Under the pieces are notes generated by a model, which ran no database searches, had not been told where the DNA came from, and saw nothing but the letters and a program-made list of their open reading frames with translations. This document shows, one piece after another, positions 1 through 9,437 of a stretch of DNA of 64,000 nucleotides. Source of the stretch: Trichomonas vaginalis G3 (taxonomy: Eukaryota > Parabasalia > Trichomonadida > Trichomonadidae); contig NC_067206.1 in the NCBI RefSeq assembly GCF_026262505.1, forward strand, positions 23,389,896 through 23,453,895, in the 5' to 3' direction. How positions within the stretch are numbered: position 1 is the first letter of the stretch; each line of letters starts with the position of its first letter. A program made the position numbers and the translations under genes.

Positions 1-363
1 CTACAGCATTTACGAGAAGTCTATGAACATAATATCCTCTCAAACCGTTTGGCAATTTTTCACGATTTTCATAGAGTTTTGGCGACTGGGGTTTTTTACC
101 TACTCGCTGTTCTTCACTGTTTTCAGAAAAAAGTATGTCTCGCTGTGCTTCATTTAATAGTTCAATAGTGCTTTGGTTCCTAAACCAGTCTTTAGGAAGT
201 TTAGTATCTGGAGCATAACATGCTGTCAAAATACTTTGCATTTGGTACATGTCATCTTTGACTGAACGAATGAGACGTAACTGTTTGTTATATTGTATGT
301 ACTCGTATTCTTCATTTATAGCTTCATGAACGATAGCAGTTGTTGTGTTCTCTAATGTTGACA
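1..363 (-). CDS. KilA-N-type DNA-binding protein, cut by window edge
   Basis: Reading leftward from the ATG at 361-363, the frame stays open to the window edge (about 121 codons). The pattern, an IRSVKDDMYQMQSI stretch followed by DWFRNQSTIELL, resembles the KilA-N fold (a polar sheet, then a helix ending in a W-L/F-R-N-x-x-T motif), a DNA-binding module common in large DNA viruses and Polintons. Its homologue in copy 2 begins at 41692. The role is unknown; KilA-N proteins are usually assumed to regulate transcription or replication. The assignment is by eye. Confidence 0.55.
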
Positions 364-471
364 TTACTGTCTTTACATACAAAATAAAAAAATAAATAAA
401 AATAAAATTAGCGTTATTTTTTCTGAGATAAACACTATTTCTTCACAACATTAAATTTTATCCTGTATGAA

Positions 472-846
472 ATGACTTTAAAAAGATTATTGACTGACTT
501 CGAATACTATCTCATTGACGCACTGACAGACCCTCAAAACTGTGTTGAAAGTTCTTTAAGCTTTAAGATTGAAGGTACGACGCATTTTGTCTTCACTTAC
601 GTATTGAAAGAATATGACCGTTATCATAACGAAGTGAATCAAACACTAATAAAATTTGTAGATAAAAAATTGGTTAACAATGAATATTTTAAACGTGAAG
701 ACCCAAACACTGCTGGAGATGATGAAGAATACAGACAAGTTATTGAAAAAAATAACGCAAGATTAGATGCAATAGAAAAGAAGTTTAATGAATGTCTTAC
801 AAACACGTATGAATATCTTATGCGGTGGGAAGCCAGATGGAAATAA
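472..846 (+). CDS. Maverick small protein, unrecognised (124 aa)
   Basis: The protein is acidic and probably mostly helical, with a predicted C-terminal helix (residues 85-124) rich in Glu, Lys and Asn. It starts at an ATG preceded by an AT-rich spacer typical of the other Maverick genes and is divergent from the KilA-N gene. There is no counterpart at the same place in copy 2, where tandem repeats occupy the interval (41.76-42.79 kb). It is therefore a copy-specific cargo gene. I do not recognise a family. Confidence 0.5.
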   Translation: MTLKRLLTDFEYYLIDALTDPQNCVESSLSFKIEGTTHFVFTYVLKEYDRYHNEVNQTLIKFVDKKLVNNEYFKREDPNTAGDDEEYRQVIEKNNARLDAIEKKFNECLTNTYEYLMRWEARWK

Positions 847-888
847 ATTTACGTCAAATATGCAATTTATAAAATCTTATGTCGACAG

Positions 889-960
889 GCTACGTAGCAC
901 AGTGGTCTAAGGTGGTGTTATGGGGGGTTAGTGTCTGTGGTTCGAACCGCGGCAGCGCCG
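889..960 (+). other. tRNA-like sequence with A and B boxes
   Basis: TAGCACAGTGG (895-905) matches the Pol III A box / tRNA D-arm consensus, and GGTTCGAACC (939-948) matches the B box. The T-arm can fold as CTGTGG / CCGCGG around a six-base TTCGAA loop, one base short of the canonical seven. The acceptor arms pair poorly (only the GGC/GCC end) and I find no convincing anticodon stem. It is followed by a T-rich tract (961-990) that could terminate Pol III. It is most likely a tRNA-derived relic or a Pol III promoter rather than a working tRNA. The rest of 961-1208 shows nothing recognisable. Confidence 0.4.
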
Positions 961-1208
961 TATTTTCTTATTTTCTTTGTTTGTCTTGTTTGTCGTGAAT
1001 AAAAAGTGTCATAAAAGTGCTCTATTTTCCACGGGAATAAATAAAAAATTTACTTTATTTCTTCTTTATTTCTTTGTTCCCGTGGAAGAAGGGTTTTGCT
1101 GTTTTTTCTGTTTTTTCTCAGCCGAAATCAATGATTTTTTCATTTTTGGAATCCTTAGCGAATGAGGAATCTTTTCTCTCGTGGAAGCTTTGACCAAAAA
1201 TATAATTG

Positions 1209-1254
1209 AGGTGAAGAGGTGAGATCTCACCTGTTTTTTCACCTCTTTTTTCAC
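1209..1254 (-). repeat. copy-1-type iterated palindrome at a gene 3' end
   Basis: This holds repeated GGTGA words at a 12-base spacing plus the palindrome GGTGAGATCTCACC. Read on the minus strand, it begins on the stop codon of the leftward gene 1251-2191. The same arrangement occurs at 2273-2322 and 11074-11121 in this element, and with a different core in copy 2. Confidence 0.8.
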
Positions 1255-2191
1255 AAGCGTTTTACATGAATTGTACGATGTATATTTGAAATCCTAAACA
1301 ATTTCGTAGCTTCTATTTCTTCTGTCAGTATGTCAAAAGTTTTAACAATACCGAAGGTTTCTTTATACTTCTTCTTGACGTCAGACAGAAGGAAATCTTC
1401 TGCTGTTGGATAGTTTTTGTTCAGAAATGCTAACATGTCCATTTTATCTTCTGCTGGCTTTTCTGCTTCTTTCTTTAAGTCTGCATAGTCGTTTCGCATA
1501 CGTTCTATCTCTTTGACTGAGTAGTTATATTTCCTAATTGCTGCTTTACATTTTGAACATTGCGGGTTCATTTTTGCGTTATACATTGAAATAAAACCAG
1601 CTAAAACAACTAAAGCGTCAATTGCTCTCTTCATCTCAAACATAGCGGGTCTTATTTGTTTGTTCCATACTTTGCCTCTTCTATCTTTATCTCTTATTTC
1701 CCAAACACATTTTGCAACTAATGAAACAAAGTTATCGTAAGTCTTAAACTCCTCAGATTTATATATGTCAGAAATGTTTTTATAAACCATGTCGCAATCT
1801 TTGTCCATAACCTTATGGTTGAATGAAAACCAAGGAATTCATAATTTACTTTACGTATGAACTTCTTTATTTCTACTGAGTCAGTTGGTTTCACTTCAAT
1901 TTCGTCGAATTCAGGAATAGTGAGTTTTTGTTGTTGGATTTCAGGTAGTTTAGGCAAATGGTCAATAATGTCCTGCATTTCATAAAGATATTCTTCATTT
2001 TCTTCATCTTTCGCACTACAGTCTAAATTACTTGTTAAAAGTTCTTGCTTTATCTTCTGGATTTTTGTTTCGAAAGTAAATGAAGAAGGAATGAAGTTTT
2101 TCATCTCTACTAACATTGACGTAGGATTCATGACTAACGAGTTTGGTGCTGTTGTTGTTTGAATTGTTGTTGTGCCGATTGTTGAAATCAT
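1251..2191 (-). pseudogene. Maverick protein homologous to 42788-43726, broken
   Basis: The region is homologous along its length to the intact 312-residue reading frame 43726-42788 of copy 2, but here it is broken about once. The protein starts MISTIG, has a Thr/Asn-rich N-terminus, an acidic middle and a long helical segment with a CSKCKAA Cys pair. The C-terminus (FLLSDVKKKYKETFG) looks like a compact helical domain. I do not recognise a family. It lies tail to tail with nothing and upstream of the integrase gene on the same strand. Confidence 0.6.
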
Positions 2192-2272
2192 ATCTTTTAT
2201 ACAAAATAAAAAAATAAATAAAAATAAAACTAACTTTATTTTTCTATCTTAAGGAAATTCATGAAAATTCAC

Positions 2273-2322
2273 GGGGGTGAAAAAACAGGTGAGAAAACGG
2301 GTGAGATCTCACCTCTTCACCT
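2273..2322 (+). repeat. copy-1-type iterated palindrome between two leftward genes
   Basis: Three GGTGA-type words spaced about 12 bases apart end in GGTGAGATCTCACC and a CTTCACCTAAA tail. It sits between the start of the 1251-2191 gene and the 3' end of the integrase gene. Copy 2 has the equivalent site at 43810-43857 with GGGTAGAAATGA words instead. Confidence 0.8.
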
Positions 2323-2360
2323 AAAATATATTTTGTCTGATTTACATCTAATGAAAAAGT

Positions 2361-3445
2361 TTAGAAGAATTTTCTTATTCTTTCTGGCATATTTTTGTCT
2401 TTCCAGTACTCCCGCTCTAATGGTCCCAGATGTGTTGGCTTCGACTCTCTCAAGTTCTTAGATGGTATAACATCTTCAACGCCTCCTTCATATCTTACTT
2501 TATAAGTGTCATCGTTTGTGTTATAGCCAAGTATTTCAATAACCACTCCTCGCTTTGCTTCGTCAATGGTTTCAGCAAGTTTGCCATTACTACTTTCGAC
2601 TAATTTATGACGAGGGTAAAACGCTATGGAGTCGTCAGCAGCTTTTATAAGATATCCATTACCTTGCGTAGAGTCTACGATATAATAATTTCGACTTAAC
2701 ATTAAACGTTTCTTTGTCAACGGTTTGTCGTCAAGAACTACACGAACTTTTGTACCAGGAATGAGGGTAAATTGTGTTGAATTTCTGATATTTTGTGTTT
2801 GGCTTCGTTTCTTTTGTATATACTTTTCTTCTTGTTGTTGTGTCATTGAATTTGGTGTATGGCCTGTTGTAGAATGTGTTGAGGAATTATATACTTCGAG
2901 AAAATGTTTCATTGTTTTTCGGTAAAGTCTCGCTCTTGGTTTAAATCTCTGAGCGTCCTTATGAAGCGGTTTATGATGCCGAGTATGTTATGGTTATGGT
3001 CTTCAGTAGTGTAGTGAGTTATGTTATGCTTAATGAGAAAATCTGTGATTTCATTGCTGAGGTATGCACTGTCTTGGTCTGATGTTAAAGTACTTGGGCT
3101 ATGTTCTGCCACGAACGTCTGCAAAACTCTTAAAACTTCACGAGTTCCTTTATTTTTCATTGGATATGCATATGCTTTACGAGTGTTAACATTTATGAAG
3201 ATGAGGAATGGTTTATGTCCTCCTTTTCTGCTTTGAATGAGAGTGTCAAATTGGTATGCGTCAGGAGTGTTGGAGTAAATTGGTAAAAAGTAGTCGTAAG
3301 GGTTTATTTTTGTTTGATGTACAACATTTTTGTCAAAGAACTTTTTAACTTCAGCTCTGTTAGTAAATCCCCAACTCTTTGCAGCTTCATTGAACTTCTT
3401 AAATGACCTCCATGGATGTTGTTCGAATACTTCTTTCAAGCTCAT
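2361..3445 (-). pseudogene. Maverick integrase (retroviral-type, rve) with chromodomain-like tail, broken
   Basis: Polintons use a retroviral-type integrase to insert. The N-terminal half has an rve core: first Asp in AYQFDTL, second in LTSDQDSAYL, then the NHNILGIINRFIRTLRD helix where the third acidic residue is expected. The C-terminal half carries a basic linker and an EILGYNTNDDTYKVRYEGG stretch that resembles a chromodomain or SH3-like barrel, as in other Polinton integrases. Gene order matches copy 2 (43981-45047). The copy is broken about once. Confidence 0.8.
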
Positions 3446-3505
3446 TTATGTAAAGTTAAAGATTTTATTCAAGACGGTAAGCCCGCAAAGCAGGCTCAAG
3501 CGCGT

Positions 3506-6500
3506 TCATTGAACGCGGTACCATGCGAATATAGTCACAAATGGTGGCATATAATCTGCACCCGAGCCTGTTGGATTTGTTGTGAAAGTATGTGAATGAT
3601 TTCCTCCTGGTTCAGTTGGTCGAAAAGTCTTTTTTTGCTGCATTGTTATAAGATGGAGATAAACGTCATTGCCAGCTTCATACTCTGAGTTGTATAATGG
3701 GTGGTCTCTTAATGAGTGGCTATGGTCGCCAGAAAAGTTTGTAGTTCCTGTATGAGTGTGCGGTGGAAGGTTTGCTTCAGTAATTTTCTTCGAACCTCCT
3801 GTTTGCTTTGAAGAGTTAGCACAGTATAAGAATTTGTCTACAATCTGCTGCCATGTACCAAAACCTAAAACTGTTGCTGGATTTGTTGAGTTCATTGAAG
3901 TATAAATAGAGCCTATAGGATATAATGTTTGAAGAATCTGAGTCTTTAATGTTTGAAGCTCTGTTTTGTCTGCTTTCTTGTCATATAAATCTTGAGCAGT
4001 GAATTTAATATTATGTTCATCCTTCATGACATAAACATCTTTACATCTAATGTTTCTCATCGTCGTTATGTCGTCATCCGATGTTAAACCTTGTGGAAAG
4101 TTAGGAGGTTTACAATATAATGCATCCCCACCAGTTCCTTCAACCGTTCCTTCAATACTTTCTATAGCAACAGTTGTGAAGAAATCATGTGTATGGTTCT
4201 TGTCTGCTTTTTTATCTAACATTGCTGGTAGTTCATATGTTTCAAAGTTTCTGACATGACCTTTGATATTTATACATTTGTTATTTAAGGAGTTTAGTGT
4301 ATCTTTTACGCTTGTACTTGGATTCTCTAAAGGTGCACTTGAACCAAGGGTATAGTTCAATATTATGTCGTCTGCTCTAACAGTAGTGAAGGATTTATGT
4401 GTATGGTTCTTGTCAGCTTTACTGTCTAATGTAGCTTGAAGTTCATTTATATCGGAGATATTGTGTTTATGAGATTTCAAAACTTTGTTCATTGCTTCGA
4501 GTTCAACTTTGTCAGCTTTACTTTTAATAGCATCTTCAAACGTTATTTTTGACTTAACTCTCAAAGTAAATCTTGGTTCAACTAATACACCGTTAACATT
4601 GAAAGTAGAGGCATAAATTTCACCGGTATAACCAAATGCTTCTGGTGCTTTAGCTACATCATACTGTACAGTACAGCTTATGTCATAACCTTTAGCACGA
4701 ATGTATTTATATCTTCTTTCATTAACATTTTTTGTCTTCGCTTCATCACTTCGTGTTAAATATCCATGGTAGTCCGTTATAATCTGTTCGTCTGAAGTTA
4801 TATAATGAACATGGTTCTTGTCCGCTTTACTATTTAATGTAGCTTGAAGTTCATTTATATCGGAGATGTTGTGTTTATGAGATTTCAAAACTTTGTTCAT
4901 TGCGTCAAGTTCATTTTTATCTGCTTTACTATTTAATGTAGCTTGAAGTTCATTTATATCGGAGATATTGTGTTTATGTTCTTTATCTGCTTTTTCGGCT
5001 AATTTCTCTTCTATCTCATTTATTTCAAGTTCATGCCTACCACCACCTCCCGAAGAAGTATTTTTCTTCAGCTCTTGAAGAACGTCCACTTCGCCATCTT
5101 TGGTGTCAATAATGAGACTTTGAGTTAAAACCTTTCCTGTCTTAATGGATGTTTGTAAAACTTCTTCTTCACCGTGTTCGGGGTCATGGTCGTCATCATA
5201 TCTTGTGAAATCAGAGATGTTGTCATACATTAAGCATATCTGTCTCAAAAGTTCTGCTATTTGAAACTGGAACGAAAGATATACAGAACTTTCATCATCT
5301 CCTAAAGTCAAGTCTGCTTTCTTAAGTATTTCTTGAATGTATGCAATGAGAACAGAGTACCTTGGAAAATATTCGAACAATATTTCATTAGCTGTTGGTT
5401 TTGGTGGTTCTTCTGGAGTTTCTGCATCTCTTGACTTCAATGCTCTTGCTCTCAAAGACCTAAATGTTAGAGCACCGGGTTTTACAAAGGACTTTATAAA
5501 TGCTTTAATAGTTCCTGGTAAGTTATTGTTAGCATTAAGTAAGTTCCTTATGCTTCCATCATGTACGTCCATAGCACTATGTAAAAAATCTATACTTTTC
5601 TTGTAGTCAGCAATAGACTGACTGTGATTTTTTAAAGATTTGTCAATACCTTTAAGCCAATCTTCATGCATGTCTGATACTGAGCCAAGAATATCATTTG
5701 CTTCCTTTAGTGTATTTTGTGCTTCTCGTAAAGTATCCAATCCAGTACGTGCATTGTTTGCTATACGTCTTACAGTATCTATTTGACTCCTTGTTTCTTG
5801 CATCCAACCAGATAAAGTTTTAATAGTATCCGAACCATTTGAAATGAAGTTCAAAGCATTTTTAACGTCATCTAAAGCTTCTTCACCAAGTACTGCCCAT
5901 ATCTTTCCGATTTGGTATTGAAGAACTCCATATGAAGTAGCTGTTAAACCAGTATTTATAAGGTCCCATATCCATGATTTAGCAGTTTTTCCATCCTTTC
6001 CATCCTTTCCATCCAAACCGTTTTCGCCTTGAGGTCCTTGTATTCCTTGTATTCCTTGTATTCCTTGTATTCCTTGTGGTCCGGTGTCACCCTTCTCTCC
6101 TTTCAGTTCATCTTTATGTTCGTTATAATATTCTAATGTCATAAGGTGTACATCATTACTGCTACCAGCAACGCCGAGAATTTGTTTCTCATTCATGACT
6201 AAATTCTTTAGGCATTTAATGTTGTCGTCAAATCGAAAGCTCTTTAACAATTCAATGAGAACATTTAATACTTTCACTAATGAGGCATCTACTGTAGAAT
6301 TTATATATTGCACCGTTCCATCATTTATGATGGGAACCTTGCTTGTTGTAATGAATGGGTCATAAGTGTTAAAAGTATCGAAATCAATGACTTTTTTAGT
6401 TTTTCCATCGTCAATGACTAAATCATTGCCTTCAATGGTTAATGTTGAGTTTTCATTTACTAGTTCATGTGCTCTTCTTGCTTCATTTGTTTCATACGCA

Positions 6501-6517
6501 TATGCAGCAATAGTCAT
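3506..6517 (-). CDS. Maverick collagen-like fibre protein with phage tail-collar-like C-terminus (1003 aa)
   Basis: This is a long whole-looking frame. Residues roughly 140-175 form Gly-X-Y collagen repeats (GPQGIQGIQGIQ, then GKDGKDGK). The middle is long and helical, with repeated modules SHKHNISDINELQATL and KADKNH/KADKNE typical of trimeric fibre shafts. The C-terminus reads LYPIGSIYTSMNSTNPA ... LGFGTWQ, then His-rich HTHTGTTNFSGDHSHS, resembling the receptor-binding end of phage short tail fibres and baseplate proteins. A trimeric host-attachment fibre is the likely role. It is divergent from the capsid-type gene at 6535. The homologue in copy 2 is heavily broken. Confidence 0.75.
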   Translation of the reverse strand: MTIAAYAYETNEARRAHELVNENSTLTIEGNDLVIDDGKTKKVIDFDTFNTYDPFITTSKVPIINDGTVQYINSTVDASLVKVLNVLIELLKSFRFDDNIKCLKNLVMNEKQILGVAGSSNDVHLMTLEYYNEHKDELKGEKGDTGPQGIQGIQGIQGIQGPQGENGLDGKDGKDGKTAKSWIWDLINTGLTATSYGVLQYQIGKIWAVLGEEALDDVKNALNFISNGSDTIKTLSGWMQETRSQIDTVRRIANNARTGLDTLREAQNTLKEANDILGSVSDMHEDWLKGIDKSLKNHSQSIADYKKSIDFLHSAMDVHDGSIRNLLNANNNLPGTIKAFIKSFVKPGALTFRSLRARALKSRDAETPEEPPKPTANEILFEYFPRYSVLIAYIQEILKKADLTLGDDESSVYLSFQFQIAELLRQICLMYDNISDFTRYDDDHDPEHGEEEVLQTSIKTGKVLTQSLIIDTKDGEVDVLQELKKNTSSGGGGRHELEINEIEEKLAEKADKEHKHNISDINELQATLNSKADKNELDAMNKVLKSHKHNISDINELQATLNSKADKNHVHYITSDEQIITDYHGYLTRSDEAKTKNVNERRYKYIRAKGYDISCTVQYDVAKAPEAFGYTGEIYASTFNVNGVLVEPRFTLRVKSKITFEDAIKSKADKVELEAMNKVLKSHKHNISDINELQATLDSKADKNHTHKSFTTVRADDIILNYTLGSSAPLENPSTSVKDTLNSLNNKCINIKGHVRNFETYELPAMLDKKADKNHTHDFFTTVAIESIEGTVEGTGGDALYCKPPNFPQGLTSDDDITTMRNIRCKDVYVMKDEHNIKFTAQDLYDKKADKTELQTLKTQILQTLYPIGSIYTSMNSTNPATVLGFGTWQQIVDKFLYCANSSKQTGGSKKITEANLPPHTHTGTTNFSGDHSHSLRDHPLYNSEYEAGNDVYLHLITMQQKKTFRPTEPGGNHSHTFTTNPTGSGADYMPPFVTIFAWYRVQ

Positions 6518-6534
6518 ATTTTAATGAGAATAAA

Positions 6535-7299
6535 ATGTTGTTCTATTTGCAAAGTACAGACCCAAACGAATACGGGACAGTAAAGCTACAAACAAACTTA
6601 GGTCTTCAGAATGAAGCGCTTGCTTTCAGAGTTGTTGACTTTAATACTATCGCAACTTTTGTCATAACAGATGAAACAGATTTCATAGAGATTGAAATAG
6701 ATGACAAAAGAAGTTTTATAACATTTCCTAACAGAGCAGAGTATAGAATAGATAAAATTGCTGGAGTCATAGATACTCTCATAAATGAAGAAACTATTGA
6801 CAACATAGATGTCGAACTCTCTTCTGAGGGAACATTGAAGTTCAGTAGCAAGAAAGAGTTCAAGATAACACGAATGAGTCATAGAGTTCAACTTCTTTTA
6901 GGAGCATACCATATGACATTTCCTTTGAAAAGTGTTGACAAAACGATTGAGATGAAATCTGTTCCATATGTATGTTATGGTAATTGTTTATACATTGAGT
7001 CTAAAATAGCTAATGTCACAGGCATTTCAGGAGTTAATAGTAAAGGTTCAGTAGAATATAAATCCTTCTGTTATGCAGTCAATTCAATGTTCATTCCAAA
7101 CGTTCCTGTCATAGCAACTCATTTAGGTAAATGGGTTCGCATTAGTCCTCATAATTTGAAAGACATGCAATTCAGACTTGTTGACTTTCAAGGAGAGCCT
7201 GTAGAACTGAAGGCACCAGTGCGAATGACTGTTGAAGTTGACTTTTTAGAAAATATTAAATGCAACAGCTTACAAGAGAACTCAGAGCTAAAAATATAA
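6535..7299 (+). CDS. Maverick structural-protein candidate (254 aa), jelly-roll-like
   Basis: The protein is rich in predicted beta strands throughout with few helices. A block of the form 'strand, FVVTD-type turn, IEIEIDDKRS, FPNRAEYRIDKIAGVIDTL' resembles blocks in 9438-10319 and 35289-36146. Such a paralogous beta-rich set next to a packaging ATPase fits minor capsid or penton proteins of Polintons, but I cannot prove a fold. It is preceded by 17 bases shared with the divergent fibre gene. Its last 40 bases overlap the next gene. The copy-2 homologue (47986-48750) is the same length and nearly identical. Confidence 0.55.
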   Translation: MLFYLQSTDPNEYGTVKLQTNLGLQNEALAFRVVDFNTIATFVITDETDFIEIEIDDKRSFITFPNRAEYRIDKIAGVIDTLINEETIDNIDVELSSEGTLKFSSKKEFKITRMSHRVQLLLGAYHMTFPLKSVDKTIEMKSVPYVCYGNCLYIESKIANVTGISGVNSKGSVEYKSFCYAVNSMFIPNVPVIATHLGKWVRISPHNLKDMQFRLVDFQGEPVELKAPVRMTVEVDFLENIKCNSLQENSELKI

Positions 7300-7499
7300 A
7301 GTATGAATGTTATGTATTAGGTCATGAACTTTGGTTGTTGCTGTTTGATGAAACAAATGAGTTAGTTATGTCAGTCAAGAGAACAGAAAAATATTGTGTT
7401 AGTGAAAACTGCACCAAGTCAATAAGATTAGGTTTGCATTATGAAGATGAGTTCGATACTGTTGAAGAAGTTTTGGATAGATATTACAAATTGCTTTAA
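7260..7499 (+). CDS. Maverick small protein (79 aa), unrecognised
   Basis: It begins at an ATG inside the end of the preceding gene (40-base overlap in another frame) and ends four bases into the convergent gene at 7496. The sequence is acidic overall, with a mixed alpha/beta look (YECYVLGHELWLLLFDE) and a Glu-rich end. It is conserved almost unchanged in copy 2 (48711-48953), which argues it is a real gene. I do not recognise a family. Confidence 0.6.
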   Translation: MQQLTRELRAKNIKYECYVLGHELWLLLFDETNELVMSVKRTEKYCVSENCTKSIRLGLHYEDEFDTVEEVLDRYYKLL

Positions 7500-8110
7500 T
7501 TTACTAAAACATATTTCAAACAAAGCTTATAATCAGTAGATAGTTTTGTATACTCGTTCGAATATTTATACTTAAACTCAACTCCTGGAGTACCTGGTGT
7601 TTCAATGATGCGGATGTTACCTATTTTCATGAATATTGGAGTTTGACCACAGCATTCGATTTCAGGGTCGAGATAGTCAATGACACTTTGTTTCCCTGTT
7701 ATTCGTGAGATAACATTTTCAAGGTCCTCCTTTGTTAGAATTATTTGGTTCTTACTTATAAGATTTGTCAAAAGCTTCTTATCGTCTTTGAGTAAAATTG
7801 TTTGGTATAACTGAAGAAGGTAATGGTCTACGTTATCTGAAGGATTTGTTTGAACATTTGTGTAAGGGTTGTCGTTGGCTTCTCTTGAAAGAATTTGGTC
7901 CAGTGGTGGATACTCTAACTTAACATCTGATGTAGCGTTAGCGTTTGAAGCTGTGTTTAAATTCACCGACTTAAGATCTGGTTCTGGTTCTTTCAAACAC
8001 TCTGAACTATAGTTCTTTATGACAATATTGTTTGTCGTTCGTGAGTCAACATTTGATGTTGGTTCAATTGGAACATTAACGGCACCAGCTAAGATGGATT
8101 TGCTTCTCAT
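7496..8110 (-). CDS. Maverick protein, unrecognised (204 aa)
   Basis: The N-terminal half is low-complexity and Asn/Ser-rich, probably disordered. From about residue 90 it looks ordered, with helices (HYLLQLYQTILL, TKEDLENVISRI) followed by a beta-rich end containing IECCGQTPIFMKIGNIRI. It starts at the ATG at 8108-8110, 25 bases from the divergent gene at 8136. It is conserved at the same length in copy 2 (49004-49618). Confidence 0.6.
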   Translation of the reverse strand: MRSKSILAGAVNVPIEPTSNVDSRTTNNIVIKNYSSECLKEPEPDLKSVNLNTASNANATSDVKLEYPPLDQILSREANDNPYTNVQTNPSDNVDHYLLQLYQTILLKDDKKLLTNLISKNQIILTKEDLENVISRITGKQSVIDYLDPEIECCGQTPIFMKIGNIRIIETPGTPGVEFKYKYSNEYTKLSTDYKLCLKYVLVN

Positions 8111-8135
8111 TTCATATAGAATAAAAACCTTTTAT

Positions 8136-8537
8136 ATGTATGAAATGAACAATATACTCGACAAGGGTTTGAATGTAAAGCTAACGAATGAAAATATTGT
8201 TGAATTCACTGAGACAGGTGCTGTGTATAAAGATGTAGAACTACTGAACAAAAGAGCTAAGGGAAGAAGCAGGAACATGAACAAAGGGTGGAAGCCTATA
8301 AAAATTTATGTCAACGATGGCTCAGGAGGTTCAAACATAAAGTATGCAGAAAGTTATAGAGTTTATGCTCTCAAAGGTGAAAAGCCTTCATTTAAGAACA
8401 GCTATTCTAACGCATATCCTCAAAAGCTAACGGATGGAGAAGTGGATGATATGAATGACAGCAAAAATATTAACAGAAATGGCGACAGAGATGCATGGAA
8501 TTTGTTTACCATCAGTCAATTGAAGATTAAACTTTAA
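8136..8537 (+). CDS. Maverick protein, unrecognised (133 aa)
   Basis: I place the start at the ATG at 8136 (or the next at 8145), because further upstream the frame overlaps the divergent gene. The protein contains a basic KRAKGRSRNMNKGWKPIKIY segment and a polar C-terminus. It ends with a 4-base overlap with the convergent packaging ATPase gene. The homologue in copy 2 is 49644-50045. It may be a small structural or DNA-binding protein, which is only a guess from composition. Confidence 0.55.
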   Translation: MYEMNNILDKGLNVKLTNENIVEFTETGAVYKDVELLNKRAKGRSRNMNKGWKPIKIYVNDGSGGSNIKYAESYRVYALKGEKPSFKNSYSNAYPQKLTDGEVDDMNDSKNINRNGDRDAWNLFTISQLKIKL

Positions 8538-9421
8538 AACAATGTTGGTCGTTCCCATGGAATATTTTTGACTTTAATGGTATTAGTCATGATATGAATC
8601 TCAAGGTATGAACGAGGAGAGATGAGAGACTTATATGCTTCCCAAATTTCTTCAAAAGGTAATGTTATACCTGACTGTTTCCAAATGAGTTCAATATCAT
8701 AGCGTGAGAAACCTTGAAAGATAACGAAGTCAGTTATGAGACGTTTTATGTTTAAAGCTAAAAACCTCCATGTTTGCATAAGTATTGCTACAGTTAAGTG
8801 GTAATGTCTGACTTTAGTTATGATGTTAGCTAATGGTGAGTCTGGTTTTGACACTAAACCTTTTCCGGCGAAGTCGTCGCAAACGAGCAGAGTGTTTGAA
8901 GGATACTTTTTGAAGGGGTATTTTGAAAGTTTTGACAGAATGTAGTTTGTAAGTCGTTTCATATCGTAAACTCCTGAGTACTGACGTAAGTGGTGTTTGT
9001 CAATAATTCTTTCCATCTCCTCAGAAGTCTTTTGCATTCCTGACTGTATAAATTCAACGATGGCATAATATTTCCTCTTACGTCGAATGTAACGTTGAAG
9101 AAATTCAATGAGTTCACTGTCTGGAACTTTAACGACAGAGGCTTGAACTTTTGACATAAATGTTTTCGCTGTTGAGTCCATAGAGTCTGAAGTTGCTGAT
9201 ATAATGATTTGGTCATAATATGAGTCATTTCCTAAACGTTCTGTTATGAGTATATGACGAATGAGGTTAAATGTCTTACCTGAACCCATCTTTCCACAAT
9301 AGAAATACACACCATTTGAACAGAACTCATAATCTTTGCTGAAAGGAAGAATAAGAGAACTGTTGAGCTTTTCACTGCTTTCATTCATGTCTTCATCTAC
9401 GTCATGTATTAAATGCTTCAT
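8534..9421 (-). CDS. Maverick A32-like genome-packaging ATPase (295 aa)
   Basis: This is an FtsK/HerA-superfamily packaging ATPase of the poxvirus A32 type, a hallmark gene of Polintons, thought to pump DNA into capsids. The Walker A motif GKMGSGKT lies near residue 42, and the Walker B motif LLVCDD near residue 185. Sensor-like polar residues follow in KVRHYHLTVAILMQTWR. The size fits the family. It is divergent, with a 16-base gap, from the structural candidate at 9438; the homologue in copy 2 is 50042-50929. Confidence 0.85.
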   Translation of the reverse strand: MKHLIHDVDEDMNESSEKLNSSLILPFSKDYEFCSNGVYFYCGKMGSGKTFNLIRHILITERLGNDSYYDQIIISATSDSMDSTAKTFMSKVQASVVKVPDSELIEFLQRYIRRKRKYYAIVEFIQSGMQKTSEEMERIIDKHHLRQYSGVYDMKRLTNYILSKLSKYPFKKYPSNTLLVCDDFAGKGLVSKPDSPLANIITKVRHYHLTVAILMQTWRFLALNIKRLITDFVIFQGFSRYDIELIWKQSGITLPFEEIWEAYKSLISPRSYLEIHIMTNTIKVKNIPWERPTLF

Positions 9422-9437
9422 TTTATCTCCATTAAAA

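Noticed and set aside
889-960. A functional tRNA gene
   Set aside because: The T-loop is one base short, the acceptor stem pairs at only a few positions and no anticodon stem is found.
977-1254. Small frames on both strands downstream of the tRNA-like sequence
   Set aside because: Phe/Lys-rich low-complexity translations of AT-rich spacer, overlapping each other and the iterated palindrome.
4410-4990. Repeated 45-60 bp blocks in the fibre gene as a tandem DNA repeat element
   Set aside because: They keep the reading frame and encode repeated shaft modules, so they are protein repeats.
9336-9437. N-terminal extension of the structural candidate at 9438
   Set aside because: The extension runs antisense over the start of the packaging ATPase gene, and both copies have a better ATG at 9438/50946.
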